NCBI RefSeq assembly: GCF_003259195.1
Contig: NZ_QJPK01000005.1
Span: forward strand, 1 to 64,000
Origin: Paracoccus sediminilitoris
GTDB lineage: Bacteria > Pseudomonadota > Alphaproteobacteria > Rhodobacterales > Rhodobacteraceae
Direction of reading: 5' to 3'
DNA: 64,000 nt
Shown piece after piece: positions 1-8,650 of the stretch; the stretch's first letter is position 1, and each line of letters opens with the position of its first letter. The notes beneath the pieces were generated by a model that made no database searches, was not told where the DNA came from, and worked only from the letters and a program-made list of their open reading frames with translations. The translations under genes were made by a program, and so were the position numbers.

Positions 1-1
1 C

Positions 2-412
2 GGCGGTGGTGGCGGTGTAATCCAGCGACGGCTCGATGTAATCGGGCACCAGCGTGGTGATCCGGTCCGCGCCCATGGCAACGACGGACGACCGCTGAAA
101 TACAGCCCCGCATCGCAAGCTGTTCGTGATGTGAGGCACGCCATCGGCGCATGGGAATACGATATTCACGGCCGGAGCTACTCAGCGGCCGCCGAATTGG
201 TGGAAACTGGCTGCAGCGATGAACTGATTGCCTCAATCACCGGGCACAAGACCATCGTGATAATCGCCAAGTATCCGGGACCAGCGCGGCGGAAGGCCTG
301 CGCGAAAGAGGCTCAACGGCTATGCGGGACGAATGCGGTTCGAATCAAGAATGCTGCGAATGCCGTTGATAAATCAAACGATGGCAAGTCGCGCGACCTC
401 TGCACATGCTAG
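2..412 (+). pseudogene. Tyrosine (phage-type) integrase C-terminal remnant
   Basis: The frame is open from the window edge to a TAG at 410-412. From about position 83 the translation resembles the C-terminal catalytic domain of Rhodobacteraceae tyrosine recombinases: DGRPLKY, VRDVRHAIGA, YDIHG, then AAELVETGCSDELI, the ITGHKT box and KYPGPAR with the terminal tyrosine. The usual HGLRY box reads HGRSY, so the catalytic arginine seems displaced. Upstream of about position 83 I see no integrase similarity, so the fragment may be fused to unrelated DNA. It ends 20 bases from the 3' end of a tRNA-Leu gene, the usual place for an integrase beside its attachment site. I infer a dead remnant of an integrative element. 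The 5' part lies outside the window. Confidence 0.6.
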
Positions 413-432
413 AATATTAAAACGAAAGAGCG

Positions 433-516
433 TGGTAGGGGCGGCCGGACTCGAACCGGCACTCATTGCTGAAACGGATTTTGAATCCGTCGCGTCTACC
501 ATTCCGCCACGCCCCC
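433..516 (-). tRNA. tRNA-Leu (anticodon CAA)
   Basis: Read on the minus strand, the gene starts GGGGGCG and ends CGCCCCT-A-CCA, with a G-U pair closing the acceptor stem and CCA encoded. The anticodon arm has stem ACGGA/TCCGT around loop TTCAAAA, giving anticodon CAA. The T arm is CCGG-TTCGAGT-CCGG. The extra arm after the anticodon stem is longer than in class I tRNAs, as expected for leucine. Its 3' end faces the integrase remnant, making it a plausible past attachment site. Confidence 0.93.
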
Positions 517-589
517 GATTAACCGGCGCTCTTTCGGCATGACCCATTCGGGTCTGACAGACGAATATTTCCGTCCGCAGGGATATGCA

Positions 590-625
590 AGAGGAAGAAA
601 CAAGGCAGGGTCGCGATGCCCTGCC
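590..625 (-). terminator. Intrinsic terminator of lipA
   Basis: On the minus strand a 7-bp perfect stem, GGCAGGG/CCCTGCC, with loop CATCGCGA, is followed by TTGTTTCTTCC. It lies just past the lipA stop codon. Confidence 0.65.
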
Positions 626-633
626 CTATTTCC

Positions 634-1584
634 TCAGGCGCGGCCCAGCTTGGCAAGGCGTGCGTCGCGCAGCTGCGCGAAATCGTCGCCCGCGTGATAG
701 GATGACCGGGTCAGCGGCGTTGCCGAGACCATTAGGAAGCCCTTGCCATAGGCCGATTTCTCATAGCCCTTGAATTCATCGGGCGTGACGAAGCGGTCCA
801 CGCGGTGGTGCTTGGGCGTCGGCTGCAGGTACTGGCCGATGGTGATGAAGTCGATATGCGCGGCCCGCATGTCGTCCATGACCTGCAACACGCCCTGACG
901 GTCTTCGCCCAGACCCACCATGATGCCGGATTTGGTGAACATCGTCGGGTCCATTTCCTTGACCTGCTGCAGCAGGCGCAGCGAGTGGAAATAGCGCGCG
1001 CCGGGACGGACCATCGGATAAAGGCCGGGGACCGTTTCCAGGTTGTGGTTGAAGACGTCGGGACGCGCCTCGACCACGATCTCCAGCGAACCGGGCTTGG
1101 ATTTCAGGAAATCCGGGGTCAGCACCTCGATGGTCGATCCCGGCGAGCGATGGCGAATCGCGCGGATGGTCTGGGCGAAATGTTCGGCTCCGCCGTCGTC
1201 CAGATCGTCGCGGTCCACGCTGGTGATGACGACATGGTTCAGGCCCAGCTTCTGCACGGCATGGGCCACGCGGCCAGGCTCGAACGCGTCCAGGTCCTGC
1301 GGGCGGCCCGTGGCCACGTTGCAGAAGGTGCAGCCACGAGTGCATATTTCGCCCATGATCATCATGGTAGCGTGGCCCTGGCTCCAGCATTCGCCGACAT
1401 TGGGGCAGCCTGCCTCTTCGCAGACGGTCGATAGGCGGTTTTCACGCAGCAGGTCACGGGTCTGTTTGTAACCCTCGGAGGTGGGTGCCTTGACCCTGAT
1501 CCAATCGGGTTTCTTGGGCTGTGCCTGGTCGGCGCGATGCGCCTTTTCCGGGTGACGCTGGTCCGGCATCCTGAGGTCGCGCAA
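634..1584 (-). CDS. lipA: Lipoyl synthase
   Basis: Radical SAM enzyme that inserts two sulfur atoms into protein-bound octanoyl groups, making the lipoyl cofactor of 2-oxoacid dehydrogenases and the glycine cleavage system. The N-terminal auxiliary cluster motif [12 protein letters not shown] and the radical SAM motif CTRGCTFC are both present, and the C-terminal [10 protein letters not shown] matches the family. I chose the TTG start at 1584 ([13 protein letters not shown]) because AAAGGA lies 8 bases upstream and homologues start this way. That gives 316 residues, the usual length. ATG alternatives lie 60 bases upstream and 15 bases downstream. It appears to be transcribed alone, with its own terminator. 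Confidence 0.95.
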   Translation of the reverse strand: MRDLRMPDQRHPEKAHRADQAQPKKPDWIRVKAPTSEGYKQTRDLLRENRLSTVCEEAGCPNVGECWSQGHATMMIMGEICTRGCTFCNVATGRPQDLDAFEPGRVAHAVQKLGLNHVVITSVDRDDLDDGGAEHFAQTIRAIRHRSPGSTIEVLTPDFLKSKPGSLEIVVEARPDVFNHNLETVPGLYPMVRPGARYFHSLRLLQQVKEMDPTMFTKSGIMVGLGEDRQGVLQVMDDMRAAHIDFITIGQYLQPTPKHHRVDRFVTPDEFKGYEKSAYGKGFLMVSATPLTRSSYHAGDDFAQLRDARLAKLGRA

Positions 1585-1801
1585 GGTCTTGGTCCTTTCG
1601 ATCGCGGTTCCCGCAGAATTAGGCGAAATTCGCCCGATTGGCAACGCGTTGCCGATGCGCGCGACACATGGCTGTCATGCCGCGCCCATAAGCTGCGTCG
1701 CGGCATTGCCCTTGCCGCGTTGCAGCGTTACCACGCGACCCAATGGGAGGAAGCCGCAGGCATCGCATCGGCGGTGCCCCTTCATACAGACAGGAGCCCT
1801 T

Positions 1802-2350
1802 ATGAAACCCGGATCGCAACTGCCCGACGTCACCTTCCGCACCCGCGTCCGCGACGAATCGATCGGTGGGTCCAACCCGTTCCGCTGGCAGGACAAGACC
1901 ACGGCCGATTACTTTGCCGGCAAGCGCGTCGTGCTGTTTTCGCTGCCCGGCGCGTTCACCCCGACCTGTTCGACCTATCAGCTGCCCGGCTTCGAAGCCG
2001 CGCATGAGCAGCTGAAGGGTCTGGGCATCGATGCCGTCTATTGCATGTCGGTGAATGACAGCTTTGTCATGAACCAATGGGCCAAGTCGCAGAACCTGAA
2101 CCATGTGACGGTCATCCCCGACGGTTCGGGCGAATTCACCGACAAGGTCGGCATGCTGGTCCGCAAGGACAATCTGGGCTTTGGCGCGCGCAGCTGGCGC
2201 TATGCGGCGATCGTCGACGACGGCAAGGTCGTCGCCTGGTTCGAGGAGCCCGGCCGCTGTGACGACTGCGCCGATGATCCCTATGGCAAGACCTCGCCCG
2301 AGACGATCCTGGCATGGCTGCAGAACGCCAATGTCGAGGAAATGGCCTGA
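1802..2350 (+). CDS. Peroxiredoxin, Prx5/AhpE-like
   Basis: Thiol peroxidase of 182 residues that reduces hydrogen peroxide and organic hydroperoxides. The peroxidatic-site signature PGAFTPTCS places the reactive cysteine near residue 56. Two further cysteines near 153 and 156 (GRCDDC) could act in resolution. The start is fixed by AGGAG seven bases upstream of the ATG. It converges on oxyR, and katA lies just beyond, so the three form a peroxide-defence neighbourhood. Similar proteins are often annotated as glutathione- or glutaredoxin-dependent peroxiredoxins; the reductant cannot be read here. Confidence 0.92.
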   Translation: MKPGSQLPDVTFRTRVRDESIGGSNPFRWQDKTTADYFAGKRVVLFSLPGAFTPTCSTYQLPGFEAAHEQLKGLGIDAVYCMSVNDSFVMNQWAKSQNLNHVTVIPDGSGEFTDKVGMLVRKDNLGFGARSWRYAAIVDDGKVVAWFEEPGRCDDCADDPYGKTSPETILAWLQNANVEEMA

Positions 2351-2357
2351 TCCTTGC

Positions 2358-2382
2358 GGCGGGGCAACAGGATTGCCCCGCC
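2358..2382. terminator. Shared hairpin between convergent genes
   Basis: A perfect 10-bp inverted repeat, GGCGGGGCAA/TTGCCCCGCC with loop CAGGA, sits between the 3' ends of the peroxiredoxin and oxyR genes. It has no clear T tract on either side, so termination in both directions is inferred from position and stability. Confidence 0.5.
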
Positions 2383-2387
2383 GGTCC

Positions 2388-3290
2388 TTAGACCAACAGT
2401 GGCTGCGCCGCGTGGCGCAGCATCCCGGCCAGATCCTGAAACCAGCCTTCGGCAGGTGTCGATCTGCGCCGCAGCAACATGATCTGACGCGCGGGCTGCG
2501 GATCGGGAAAGCTGATCGCCGTCAGACCCGGCGCGGCCGCGGTTTCCTGGCCTTTGGCGATCTGCGGCAGAAAGGTCAGGCCCATCCCCTGCGCGGCCAG
2601 GCGACACAGGGTCGACAGCGACGCCGCCCCCAGATCCAAACGGCTGCTGCGACGGCTGAGGCCACAGACCTCAAGCGCCTGATCGCCAAGGCAGTGCCCC
2701 TCGTCCAGCAACAACAGCTGGCCCGGATCAAGCGATGCGGGCGCAACGGCCTTGTTGCCCAGATCCGCGATCCGCGCGGCGCTGCCCGCCAGCAGGAACG
2801 GGTCCTGAAACAGCACGACCCCGTCCAGCCCCTGATCGTCCGGCGGACTGGCAACGACGACCGCATCAAGGCGGCCCGCCAGCAATTCCTCCAGAAGCGT
2901 ATCGGTCTGTGCCTCGCGCAGATGCAAGTCGCGACCGATGTCGCGCGCGCGCAGGATCGGCAGCACCTCGGGCAGTAGATAGGGTGCGACGGTCGGGATC
3001 ATCCCCAACATCAGCCGACCGCCCTGCCCCGGTTGACGCAGCCCGCCTTCCAGATCGGCCATCGCCCCCAGCACCCGTTCGGCGTGCAGGGCCAGCGCCC
3101 GCCCCTGCGGGGTCAGCACGACACCTTGGGGCGTGCGTTCGACCAGCCGGGTGCCAGCCTCCTCCTCCAGCGCGCGGATCTGCATCGAGAGCGCGGGTTG
3201 GGTCACATGGATCGTCTCGGCGGCGCGGGTGAAGTTGCCGGTCCGCGACAGGGCCAGGAAGTATCGCAATTGGCGCAGGGTGATGTTCAT
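2388..3290 (-). CDS. oxyR: LysR-family peroxide sensor OxyR
   Basis: LysR-type regulator of 300 residues. The N-terminal winged helix-turn-helix begins MNITLRQLRYFLALSRTGNF. The effector domain carries the OxyR redox pair in LDEGHCLGDQALEVC, equivalent to Cys199 and Cys208 of E. coli OxyR, which form a disulfide on peroxide exposure. I took the ATG at 3290 rather than a TTG 18 bases upstream because it gives the canonical N-terminus. It is divergent from katA across 101 bases, the classic arrangement for autoregulation and catalase control. Confidence 0.92.
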   Translation of the reverse strand: MNITLRQLRYFLALSRTGNFTRAAETIHVTQPALSMQIRALEEEAGTRLVERTPQGVVLTPQGRALALHAERVLGAMADLEGGLRQPGQGGRLMLGMIPTVAPYLLPEVLPILRARDIGRDLHLREAQTDTLLEELLAGRLDAVVVASPPDDQGLDGVVLFQDPFLLAGSAARIADLGNKAVAPASLDPGQLLLLDEGHCLGDQALEVCGLSRRSSRLDLGAASLSTLCRLAAQGMGLTFLPQIAKGQETAAAPGLTAISFPDPQPARQIMLLRRRSTPAEGWFQDLAGMLRHAAQPLLV

Positions 3291-3391
3291 AAGGTAATCT
3301 AATCGCAATCAGCAGAAAATGCAATTTCCGTTTATGCAAATCAGGCGACATGGTGGCGGCAATCAGCTGACCCAACCAAGGATCGCATTGC
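3291..3391. promoter_or_regulatory. Divergent oxyR-katA control region
   Basis: This 101-base region separates two divergent start codons, so it must hold both promoters. It is AT-richer than its flanks and contains TGCA-N11-TGCA at 3320-3338, a spacing that would suit a LysR-type dimer, plus three spaced ATC repeats at 3297-3310. I could not match a strict OxyR consensus, so operator assignment rests on gene arrangement only. Confidence 0.45.
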
Positions 3392-4864
3392 ATGAATGAC
3401 CAGACCCCCCGCCCCCGGATGACCACCACGGCCGGCGCGCCGGTAGTTTCGAACCAAAACAGCGAAACGGCCGGCCCGCGCGGCCCGCTGCTGATGCAGG
3501 ATTATCAGCTGCTTGAAAAGCTGGCCCATCAGAATCGCGAACGCATTCCCGAACGGGTCGTCCATGCCAAGGGCTGGGGTGCCTTCGGGACCTTCACCGT
3601 CACCCATGACATCAGCCAATACAGCTGTGCATCGATCTTTGCCGAACCCGGCAAGAAAACTGAAATGCTGGCCCGCTTTTCCACCGTGGCAGGCGAACAG
3701 GGCGCGGCCGACCATGAACGCGACGTGCGGGGCTTTGCGCTGAAATTCTATACCGATCAGGGCAACTGGGACGTCGTGGGCAACAACACGCCCGTGTTCT
3801 TCGTCCGCGATCCGATGAAGTTTCCGGACTTCATCCACACGCAAAAGCGTCACCCGCGCACCAACCTGCGCAGCCCGACGGCCATGTGGGACTTCTGGGG
3901 GCGTCATCCCGAATCGCTGCATCAGGTGACGATCCTGATGTCGGATCGTGGCTTGCCGCAGGACCCGACCTTCATGAACGGCTATGGCAGCCACACCTAT
4001 TCGCTGTGGAACCGGGACGGCGAACGCTTCTGGGTCAAGTTCCACTTCAAGACGAAACAGGGTCACCGCCATTATACCAACGGCGAGGCCGCCGAGATCA
4101 TCGGCCATTCGCGCGAAGGCTATCAGGAGGCGCTGTTCGGCAAGATCGAGGATGGCAATTTCCCCCGCTGGACAATGTTCATCCAAGTCATGCCCGAGGC
4201 CGAGGCCGAAACCACCGCATTCGATCCCTTCGACCTGACCAAGGTCTGGTCGCACAAGGATTATCCGCTGATCGAGGTGGGCGAGATCGAGCTGAACCGC
4301 AATGCCGACAACTATTTCGCCCAAATCGAACAGGCGGCCTTCAGCCCGTCGAACAAGGTGCCGGGGATCGGCTATTCGCCCGACAAGATGCTGCAGGCCA
4401 GGGTCTTCAGCTATGCCGATGCGCATCGCTATCGGCTTGGCACGCATTACGAACACCTGCCGGTGAACGCGCCGAAATGCCCGGTCCATCACTATCACAA
4501 GGATGGCCAGATGAACTTCTTCGGGCATCAGTCGGGCAGCATCGACGCCTATTACGAACCCAACAGCTTCGGTGGCGCGGTTGAGGACGCCAGTTTTGCC
4601 GAACCGCCGCTGCGCATCTCGGGCGAGGCCGGGCGTCATCCGCACCAACAGCAGATGGATGATTATACCCAGCCCCGCGCCCTGCACGACCAGGTGCTGA
4701 ACGATCAGGAACGGGCGCGGCTCTACCATAACCTTGCCGCCGCGATGGAGGGTGCCGACGATGCGATCATCGAGGTCGCACTGGGCCATTTCGACCGCAT
4801 CAGCCCGGCCTATGGCGCCGGTATCCGTACCGCCCGTCAGGAAATCGCCCGCAAGCACGTGTAA
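3392..4864 (+). CDS. katA: Monofunctional heme catalase
   Basis: Catalase of 490 residues that dismutates hydrogen peroxide in the cytoplasm. The small-subunit, clade 3 length fits. The distal histidine lies in [13 protein letters not shown] (near residue 58), the distal asparagine in VGNNTPVFF (near 131) and the proximal heme tyrosine in [14 protein letters not shown] (near 341). It is divergent from oxyR and ends in a strong terminator, so it is probably a single-gene transcript induced by peroxide through OxyR. A long open frame on the opposite strand is an artefact of codon bias. Confidence 0.96.
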   Translation: MNDQTPRPRMTTTAGAPVVSNQNSETAGPRGPLLMQDYQLLEKLAHQNRERIPERVVHAKGWGAFGTFTVTHDISQYSCASIFAEPGKKTEMLARFSTVAGEQGAADHERDVRGFALKFYTDQGNWDVVGNNTPVFFVRDPMKFPDFIHTQKRHPRTNLRSPTAMWDFWGRHPESLHQVTILMSDRGLPQDPTFMNGYGSHTYSLWNRDGERFWVKFHFKTKQGHRHYTNGEAAEIIGHSREGYQEALFGKIEDGNFPRWTMFIQVMPEAEAETTAFDPFDLTKVWSHKDYPLIEVGEIELNRNADNYFAQIEQAAFSPSNKVPGIGYSPDKMLQARVFSYADAHRYRLGTHYEHLPVNAPKCPVHHYHKDGQMNFFGHQSGSIDAYYEPNSFGGAVEDASFAEPPLRISGEAGRHPHQQQMDDYTQPRALHDQVLNDQERARLYHNLAAAMEGADDAIIEVALGHFDRISPAYGAGIRTARQEIARKHV

Positions 4865-4872
4865 AATTGAAG

Positions 4873-4898
4873 GGGGCGCCGGTCAGGCGCCCCTTTTC
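4873..4898 (+). terminator. Intrinsic terminator of katA
   Basis: A perfect stem, GGGGCGCC/GGCGCCCC with loop GGTCA, is followed by TTTTC nine bases past the katA stop. Confidence 0.85.
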
Positions 4899-4903
4899 GC
4901 ATG

Positions 4904-6031
4904 TCAGCCGATCAGCGGCGACCCCTTGCCGTAATTTTCGGCATAATGCCGTTCCAGCCGCATCAGCGCCAAGCGCAGCACGATCTTGCCGGAACGCGCC
5001 GACCAACCCAAGCGCCGCTCGGTCATCTCGATCCCCTCCAGAAAACAGCAGACGCGCAGCACGATGTCGCCCATACCCGGGCCCAAGTCGCGCAGCGCCA
5101 GCGCAACGCGATCGCGCGCCGATTCCGACCCGCCGCGATAGCCCGACGCGTTATACGATACATCGATCCCCGAGGTCATGAAGCCGTCCCAGTTCTGCGT
5201 CACGCGCGGCCCCATCTGGGCCAGTTCGAAATCCTCACGCAGGCGTTCTCCGGCGGTGACCATGCCGGGCGTCAGGAAAGCCTCGCCCTGATGGTCGCGG
5301 CGCCGCGCCAGAACCAGCAGCGGGCTCTCGGCGATGTTGACGCGCATGCGCTTGCGGCGACCGTCTTCGGGGTCCTGCAGGACGCGGTCCTCATAGACGC
5401 GGTGCTGGTCGGCATGCTTGAAGGGCGCTGCGGCCTCGGCCATGCCTTGCGGTTGGACGGGGCTGGCATCGGCGAAGGAATCCGGCCCCATGGCGGCGTT
5501 GCGCTGCCGCGGAGAGCGCAGCATCTGGCGCAACGCCTCGCGTCCCGCGGGCGCGATGACATAACGCTGGACGCGGCCACTGTCGCGGGTCTGGACCACC
5601 CAACCGTTCAGCGCCATCTTTTCGGCCAGCTGGCGTTCAAGAACCACGGTGCGGATGTCGTCGCGTGTAACGATTGCCTTGTCCATGCCCGGCGCGGTGA
5701 CCATGACGGCCCCCGCCTCGGCCAGGCGACGCAATACGCGCAACGATTGGCGGTCGTCATCAGGTTTGGGGTTCGCCCCGGCCTGCGCCAGCGCGCCGTC
5801 CACCAGCGGGTCGTCGCGGCGCGCTTCGAAGCGGCGAATGCGGCGCAGGATGGTCGAAGCGTGGCAGCCTGCTTCGCGCGCCAAGGAACGGATCGTCTCG
5901 CCATGTTCGACATGGCGCAGATAAAGGCGGGCATCGTCGCCCAGTGTGTCCCCGCATGCGGCTTGTCGTCCTTCAGAACGGTGCTCCGCGATGGGGGTGT
6001 CGAGTGCGAAATCACCGGTCAATATGGTCAT
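4904..6031 (-). CDS. Helix-turn-helix protein with DUF6456 domain
   Basis: Protein of 375 residues. A helix-turn-helix segment near residues 40-70 (ETIRSLAREAGCHASTILRR) resembles recombinase or replication-initiator-like DNA-binding helices. A second winged-helix-like part near 125-170 (ALNGWVVQ, RYVIAPAGREALR) follows. The C-terminal third, from about residue 245 (LTPGMVTAGERLREDFELAQ) to the end, matches what I recall as DUF6456 of Rhodobacterales. AAGGGGCC precedes the ATG. It is divergent from the DUF6477 gene over about 216 bases. A DNA-binding regulatory or replication-linked role is inferred; the function is unknown. Confidence 0.75.
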   Translation of the reverse strand: MTILTGDFALDTPIAEHRSEGRQAACGDTLGDDARLYLRHVEHGETIRSLAREAGCHASTILRRIRRFEARRDDPLVDGALAQAGANPKPDDDRQSLRVLRRLAEAGAVMVTAPGMDKAIVTRDDIRTVVLERQLAEKMALNGWVVQTRDSGRVQRYVIAPAGREALRQMLRSPRQRNAAMGPDSFADASPVQPQGMAEAAAPFKHADQHRVYEDRVLQDPEDGRRKRMRVNIAESPLLVLARRRDHQGEAFLTPGMVTAGERLREDFELAQMGPRVTQNWDGFMTSGIDVSYNASGYRGGSESARDRVALALRDLGPGMGDIVLRVCCFLEGIEMTERRLGWSARSGKIVLRLALMRLERHYAENYGKGSPLIG

Positions 6032-6247
6032 GTCAGGCCCCTTGTCTTCCTCGGGTCGCCCGGCAGTTGACCACCCTGGGTTGAATTATTTCCCTGTGGT
6101 TAACAGGGTATTACTGCACATAGCCGCAACATTCCCTAACAATTCCTAAAGATTTCTTGCGCAACCGGACGCTGCGTCCACCCTTTTGGCAACACGCCCA
6201 CAGGTTGTGTGATGGTGGCTTTGCGTCAAATTCCAAGGATCAGAAGA

Positions 6248-6580
6248 ATGACCCAAAGCTCGAATGTCATCGCCTTCCCGCCGCGCCCCGCCAACCAACC
6301 CTTCCGGCGCCCGGCGGCGCTGATCCGCGCAGCCCGCGAAGGGCAGCGCGCCTGGAGGCGAGAACGCGATCTGGCCCGACTGCTGCGCGCCGACCGCTGC
6401 CCCGAACCCGCCCGCGCTCTGTCGCGTCTGCGCGCCGAGGAGGAGATCCAGAACGATTTCCGCCTGAACCGCCTGGCGGACTACGACATGAAGCGGCATG
6501 TCCTGCTGATGATCGCCATCATGGGCGAGATGCGCGCCGCATTGGAGGCGCATCCCGCGCCGCTGGCGACCGCGCTCTAG
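6248..6580 (+). CDS. DUF6477-like small protein
   Basis: Basic, helical protein of 110 residues with an arginine-rich middle (AAREGQRAWRRERDLARLLR) and a C-terminal helix (YDMKRHVLLMIAIMGEMRAAL). The pattern fits DUF6477, a Rhodobacterales family of unknown role. I chose the ATG at 6248 (MTQSSNVIAF), preceded by AAGGATC, over one 39 bases upstream. It is divergent from the DUF6456 gene and overlaps the end of the convergent HerA-like gene by four bases. No signal peptide or membrane helix is seen. Confidence 0.65.
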   Translation: MTQSSNVIAFPPRPANQPFRRPAALIRAAREGQRAWRRERDLARLLRADRCPEPARALSRLRAEEEIQNDFRLNRLADYDMKRHVLLMIAIMGEMRAALEAHPAPLATAL

Positions 6581-8142
6581 GTCTTGCGGCCTTTCAGCAA
6601 TGATCCAAGGACACCCCGGACCAAGGCTTGGCCGGTCCGGGTTCCCAACTGCCGCGCAAGGCTTTTGCCGAAGGTGTCGATGACGCTGTCGGAACGCCGG
6701 CTTGCGGTTTTCCTTTCCGGTTTGGGCGCCTCATAGCGGCGCGCCTGGCGATGACCGTCACCCGACGGCATGTCGAAAAGGTCATCATCGGACCGCGGTG
6801 TGGACTGCGCTTGGCTTGCAGAATCCGCAGTGCGCCTGGCCAGGATCTCGTGGGCCGAGTCGCGATCCAGCATGGCGTCGTATTTCGCCCCCTGCGGCGA
6901 CGCCTTCAGAATTTCGGCCCGTCTGGTTGCGTCAATCGGTCCCAACTGGCTGAACGGAGGCCGGATCAGCGTCCGCTGTGCGATGCCTGGCGTGCCCTTG
7001 GGCCCCAGAAACGATGTCACCGCCTCACCCGTGCCGACCTGCTGGATGGCATCGGCAATGTCGAATTCCGGGTTTGGACGGTAATTCTCGGCGGCCATCC
7101 GCAAGGCCTTCTGATCCTTGGCGGTAAAGGACCGCAAGGCATGCTGCACACGGTTGCCCAGCTGCCCCAAAACGTTTTCAGGAATGTCGGCGGGGTTCTG
7201 GCTGACAAACCAGACGCTGACACCCTTGGACCGGATCAACCGTGCCACCCGTTCAACCTTGTCGATCAAGGCCTTTGGGGCATCGTCGAACAACAAATGC
7301 GCCTCGTCGAAGAAGAAGGCGATGCGCGGGCGATCAGGATCGCCGACCTCGGGAAGCTGCTCGAACAGTTCGGACAAAAGCCACAGCAGGAAGGTCGCGT
7401 ACAGCTTGGGCGCGTTCATCAGGCGTTCGGCGGCCAGAATGTTGATCACCCCCCTGCCCTCGGCATCCTGCCGCATCAGGTCGGCCAGCTCCAGCGCGGG
7501 CTCTCCGAACAAGTGGTCGCCACCCTCGTTTTCCAGAACCAGCAGCGCACGCTGGATGGCGCCGACGCTGGCGGGGCTGACATTGCCATAGCGCAGAGAC
7601 AGTTCTTGCGCATTTTGACCCACCCAGATCAGCATGGCCTGCAGGTCCTTCAGGTCCAGCAATGGAAGGCCGTCCTCGTCAGCGACGCGGAAGGCGATGT
7701 TCATCACCCCCTCCTGCGCCGGCGTCAGATCCAGCAGGCGCGACAGCAGCAGCGGCCCCATCTCGGCCGGAGTGGTCCGGACCGGATGGCCCAGCTCGCC
7801 CCAGACATCCCAGAAGGTGACCGGAAAGGACTGATAGTCCAGCGGACACCCGATCTGTTCGGCGCGCTTGGCAAAGGCATCGTGCAGCTTGAAATCCTGC
7901 CGCCCCGCGCAAGCCAGGCCCGCCAGATCACCCTTGATATCGGACAGAAAGACCGGAACCCCGGCCAGCGACAGGCTCTCAGCCAGCGTCTGAAGGGTCA
8001 CGGTCTTGCCCGTCCCGGTCGCACCGGCGATCAGCCCGTGGCGATTGGCATATTTCAGCAGCAGCGTTTCGGGCGTTGCATGGTCCTGTCCCGCCCCACC
8101 GACGAAAATCGTACCCGTATCCGGATCCAGAACTGACGACAT
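6577..8142 (-). CDS. HerA-like ATPase (DUF853 family)
   Basis: P-loop ATPase of 521 residues in the HerA/FtsK superfamily. Walker A is [10 protein letters not shown] near residue 40 and Walker B is IAFFFDEAHLLF near 275. YVFISQNP-like sensor residues appear as VWFVSQNPADIP. The C-terminal third is the DUF853 region, with a basic tail. The family includes E. coli YjgR, whose substrate is unsettled; a nucleic-acid translocase role is inferred from the fold. It is transcribed alone from a region that also holds a terminator on the opposite strand. Confidence 0.85.
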   Translation of the reverse strand: MSSVLDPDTGTIFVGGAGQDHATPETLLLKYANRHGLIAGATGTGKTVTLQTLAESLSLAGVPVFLSDIKGDLAGLACAGRQDFKLHDAFAKRAEQIGCPLDYQSFPVTFWDVWGELGHPVRTTPAEMGPLLLSRLLDLTPAQEGVMNIAFRVADEDGLPLLDLKDLQAMLIWVGQNAQELSLRYGNVSPASVGAIQRALLVLENEGGDHLFGEPALELADLMRQDAEGRGVINILAAERLMNAPKLYATFLLWLLSELFEQLPEVGDPDRPRIAFFFDEAHLLFDDAPKALIDKVERVARLIRSKGVSVWFVSQNPADIPENVLGQLGNRVQHALRSFTAKDQKALRMAAENYRPNPEFDIADAIQQVGTGEAVTSFLGPKGTPGIAQRTLIRPPFSQLGPIDATRRAEILKASPQGAKYDAMLDRDSAHEILARRTADSASQAQSTPRSDDDLFDMPSGDGHRQARRYEAPKPERKTASRRSDSVIDTFGKSLARQLGTRTGQALVRGVLGSLLKGRKT

Positions 8143-8214
8143 GGCGACCCCCGATTATTTGCCTTGGCGCAACAGCAACGCGCCCTTTAAAAAGACAATC
8201 TTAACCCATTTGGT

Positions 8215-8302
8215 GCAAGGTCAAGTTGTTCGGGATCGCTGGTCGCGGGTCGAACCTTCCTCCCTGTTGGACTGCCGCGCCTTTCGAGGCGCGGCTTTTT
8301 TT
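8215..8302 (+). ncRNA. Candidate small RNA with anti-Shine-Dalgarno-like loop and terminator
   Basis: A strong intrinsic terminator (stem GCCGCGCCT/AGGCGCGGC at 8274-8295, loop TTCG, then seven T) points rightward here, but no gene on the plus strand lies upstream; the nearest gene is transcribed away to the left. Just before the stem is CCTTCCTCCCT (8255-8265), complementary to ribosome-binding sites. A pyrimidine-rich anti-SD stretch plus terminator is the layout of the CcsR/cuckoo small RNAs of Rhodobacteraceae, though those usually have two such loops. The 5' end is a guess. A short unannotated peptide is an alternative. Confidence 0.35.
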
Positions 8303-8650
8303 GTGATCCGACAAAAACGCATCAACAGTTGACGGATCACGGCAGCGCGATTAGCGTGCACACCAATAAAGACCGGCCAGTCCGGCAGGGAGACTACGCA
8401 AAAGCGTCGGGGCCGTGGTAAAGACCACGGCCTTTCGCATTCAAGCGGCCTTGCGTTTTCATAGACAGCTTGCGCAGCATGGCGGCTTGTCGCAACCATT
8501 CCGACATCAATGCGCGGATCACCGCCGCCGGGCCCCGTTTCACCAGATGCTCAAATCAAGGTGAAGCTGGCGGGGTCCGGTGGCACCTGACAAGGTCACG
8601 GCAGCATGCTAGATCGGCGCCAATGCTTTGAGCAAAGGGAAGAAACATAG
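8303..8650. other. Intergenic region with a second hairpin
   Basis: No convincing gene is seen in these 348 bases. A perfect 9-bp stem, GGCCGTGGT/ACCACGGCC with loop AAAG, lies at 8411-8432 and is followed by only three T. Shorter inverted repeats lie at 8373-8385 and 8396-8407, so a second small transcript with three hairpins is possible. The right-hand part should contain the promoter of the IalB-family gene, whose ribosome-binding site is AAGGGAAG at 8635. Confidence 0.4.

Noticed and set aside
1..77. Minus-strand frame starting MGADRITTLV and leaving the window
   Set aside because: Only 25 codons are visible, with no ribosome-binding site and no recognised family, so it is only possible.
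333..542. Small plus-strand frame across the tRNA region
   Set aside because: It covers the antisense of tRNA-Leu; GAAGLEPA-like translations are a known artefact of tRNA genes.
3341..4858. Open frame of 505 codons antisense to katA
   Set aside because: Antisense shadow of a clear catalase gene.
8221..8499. Minus-strand frame of 92 codons in the gap before the IalB-family gene
   Set aside because: It crosses two strong hairpins and has no similarity or ribosome-binding site.
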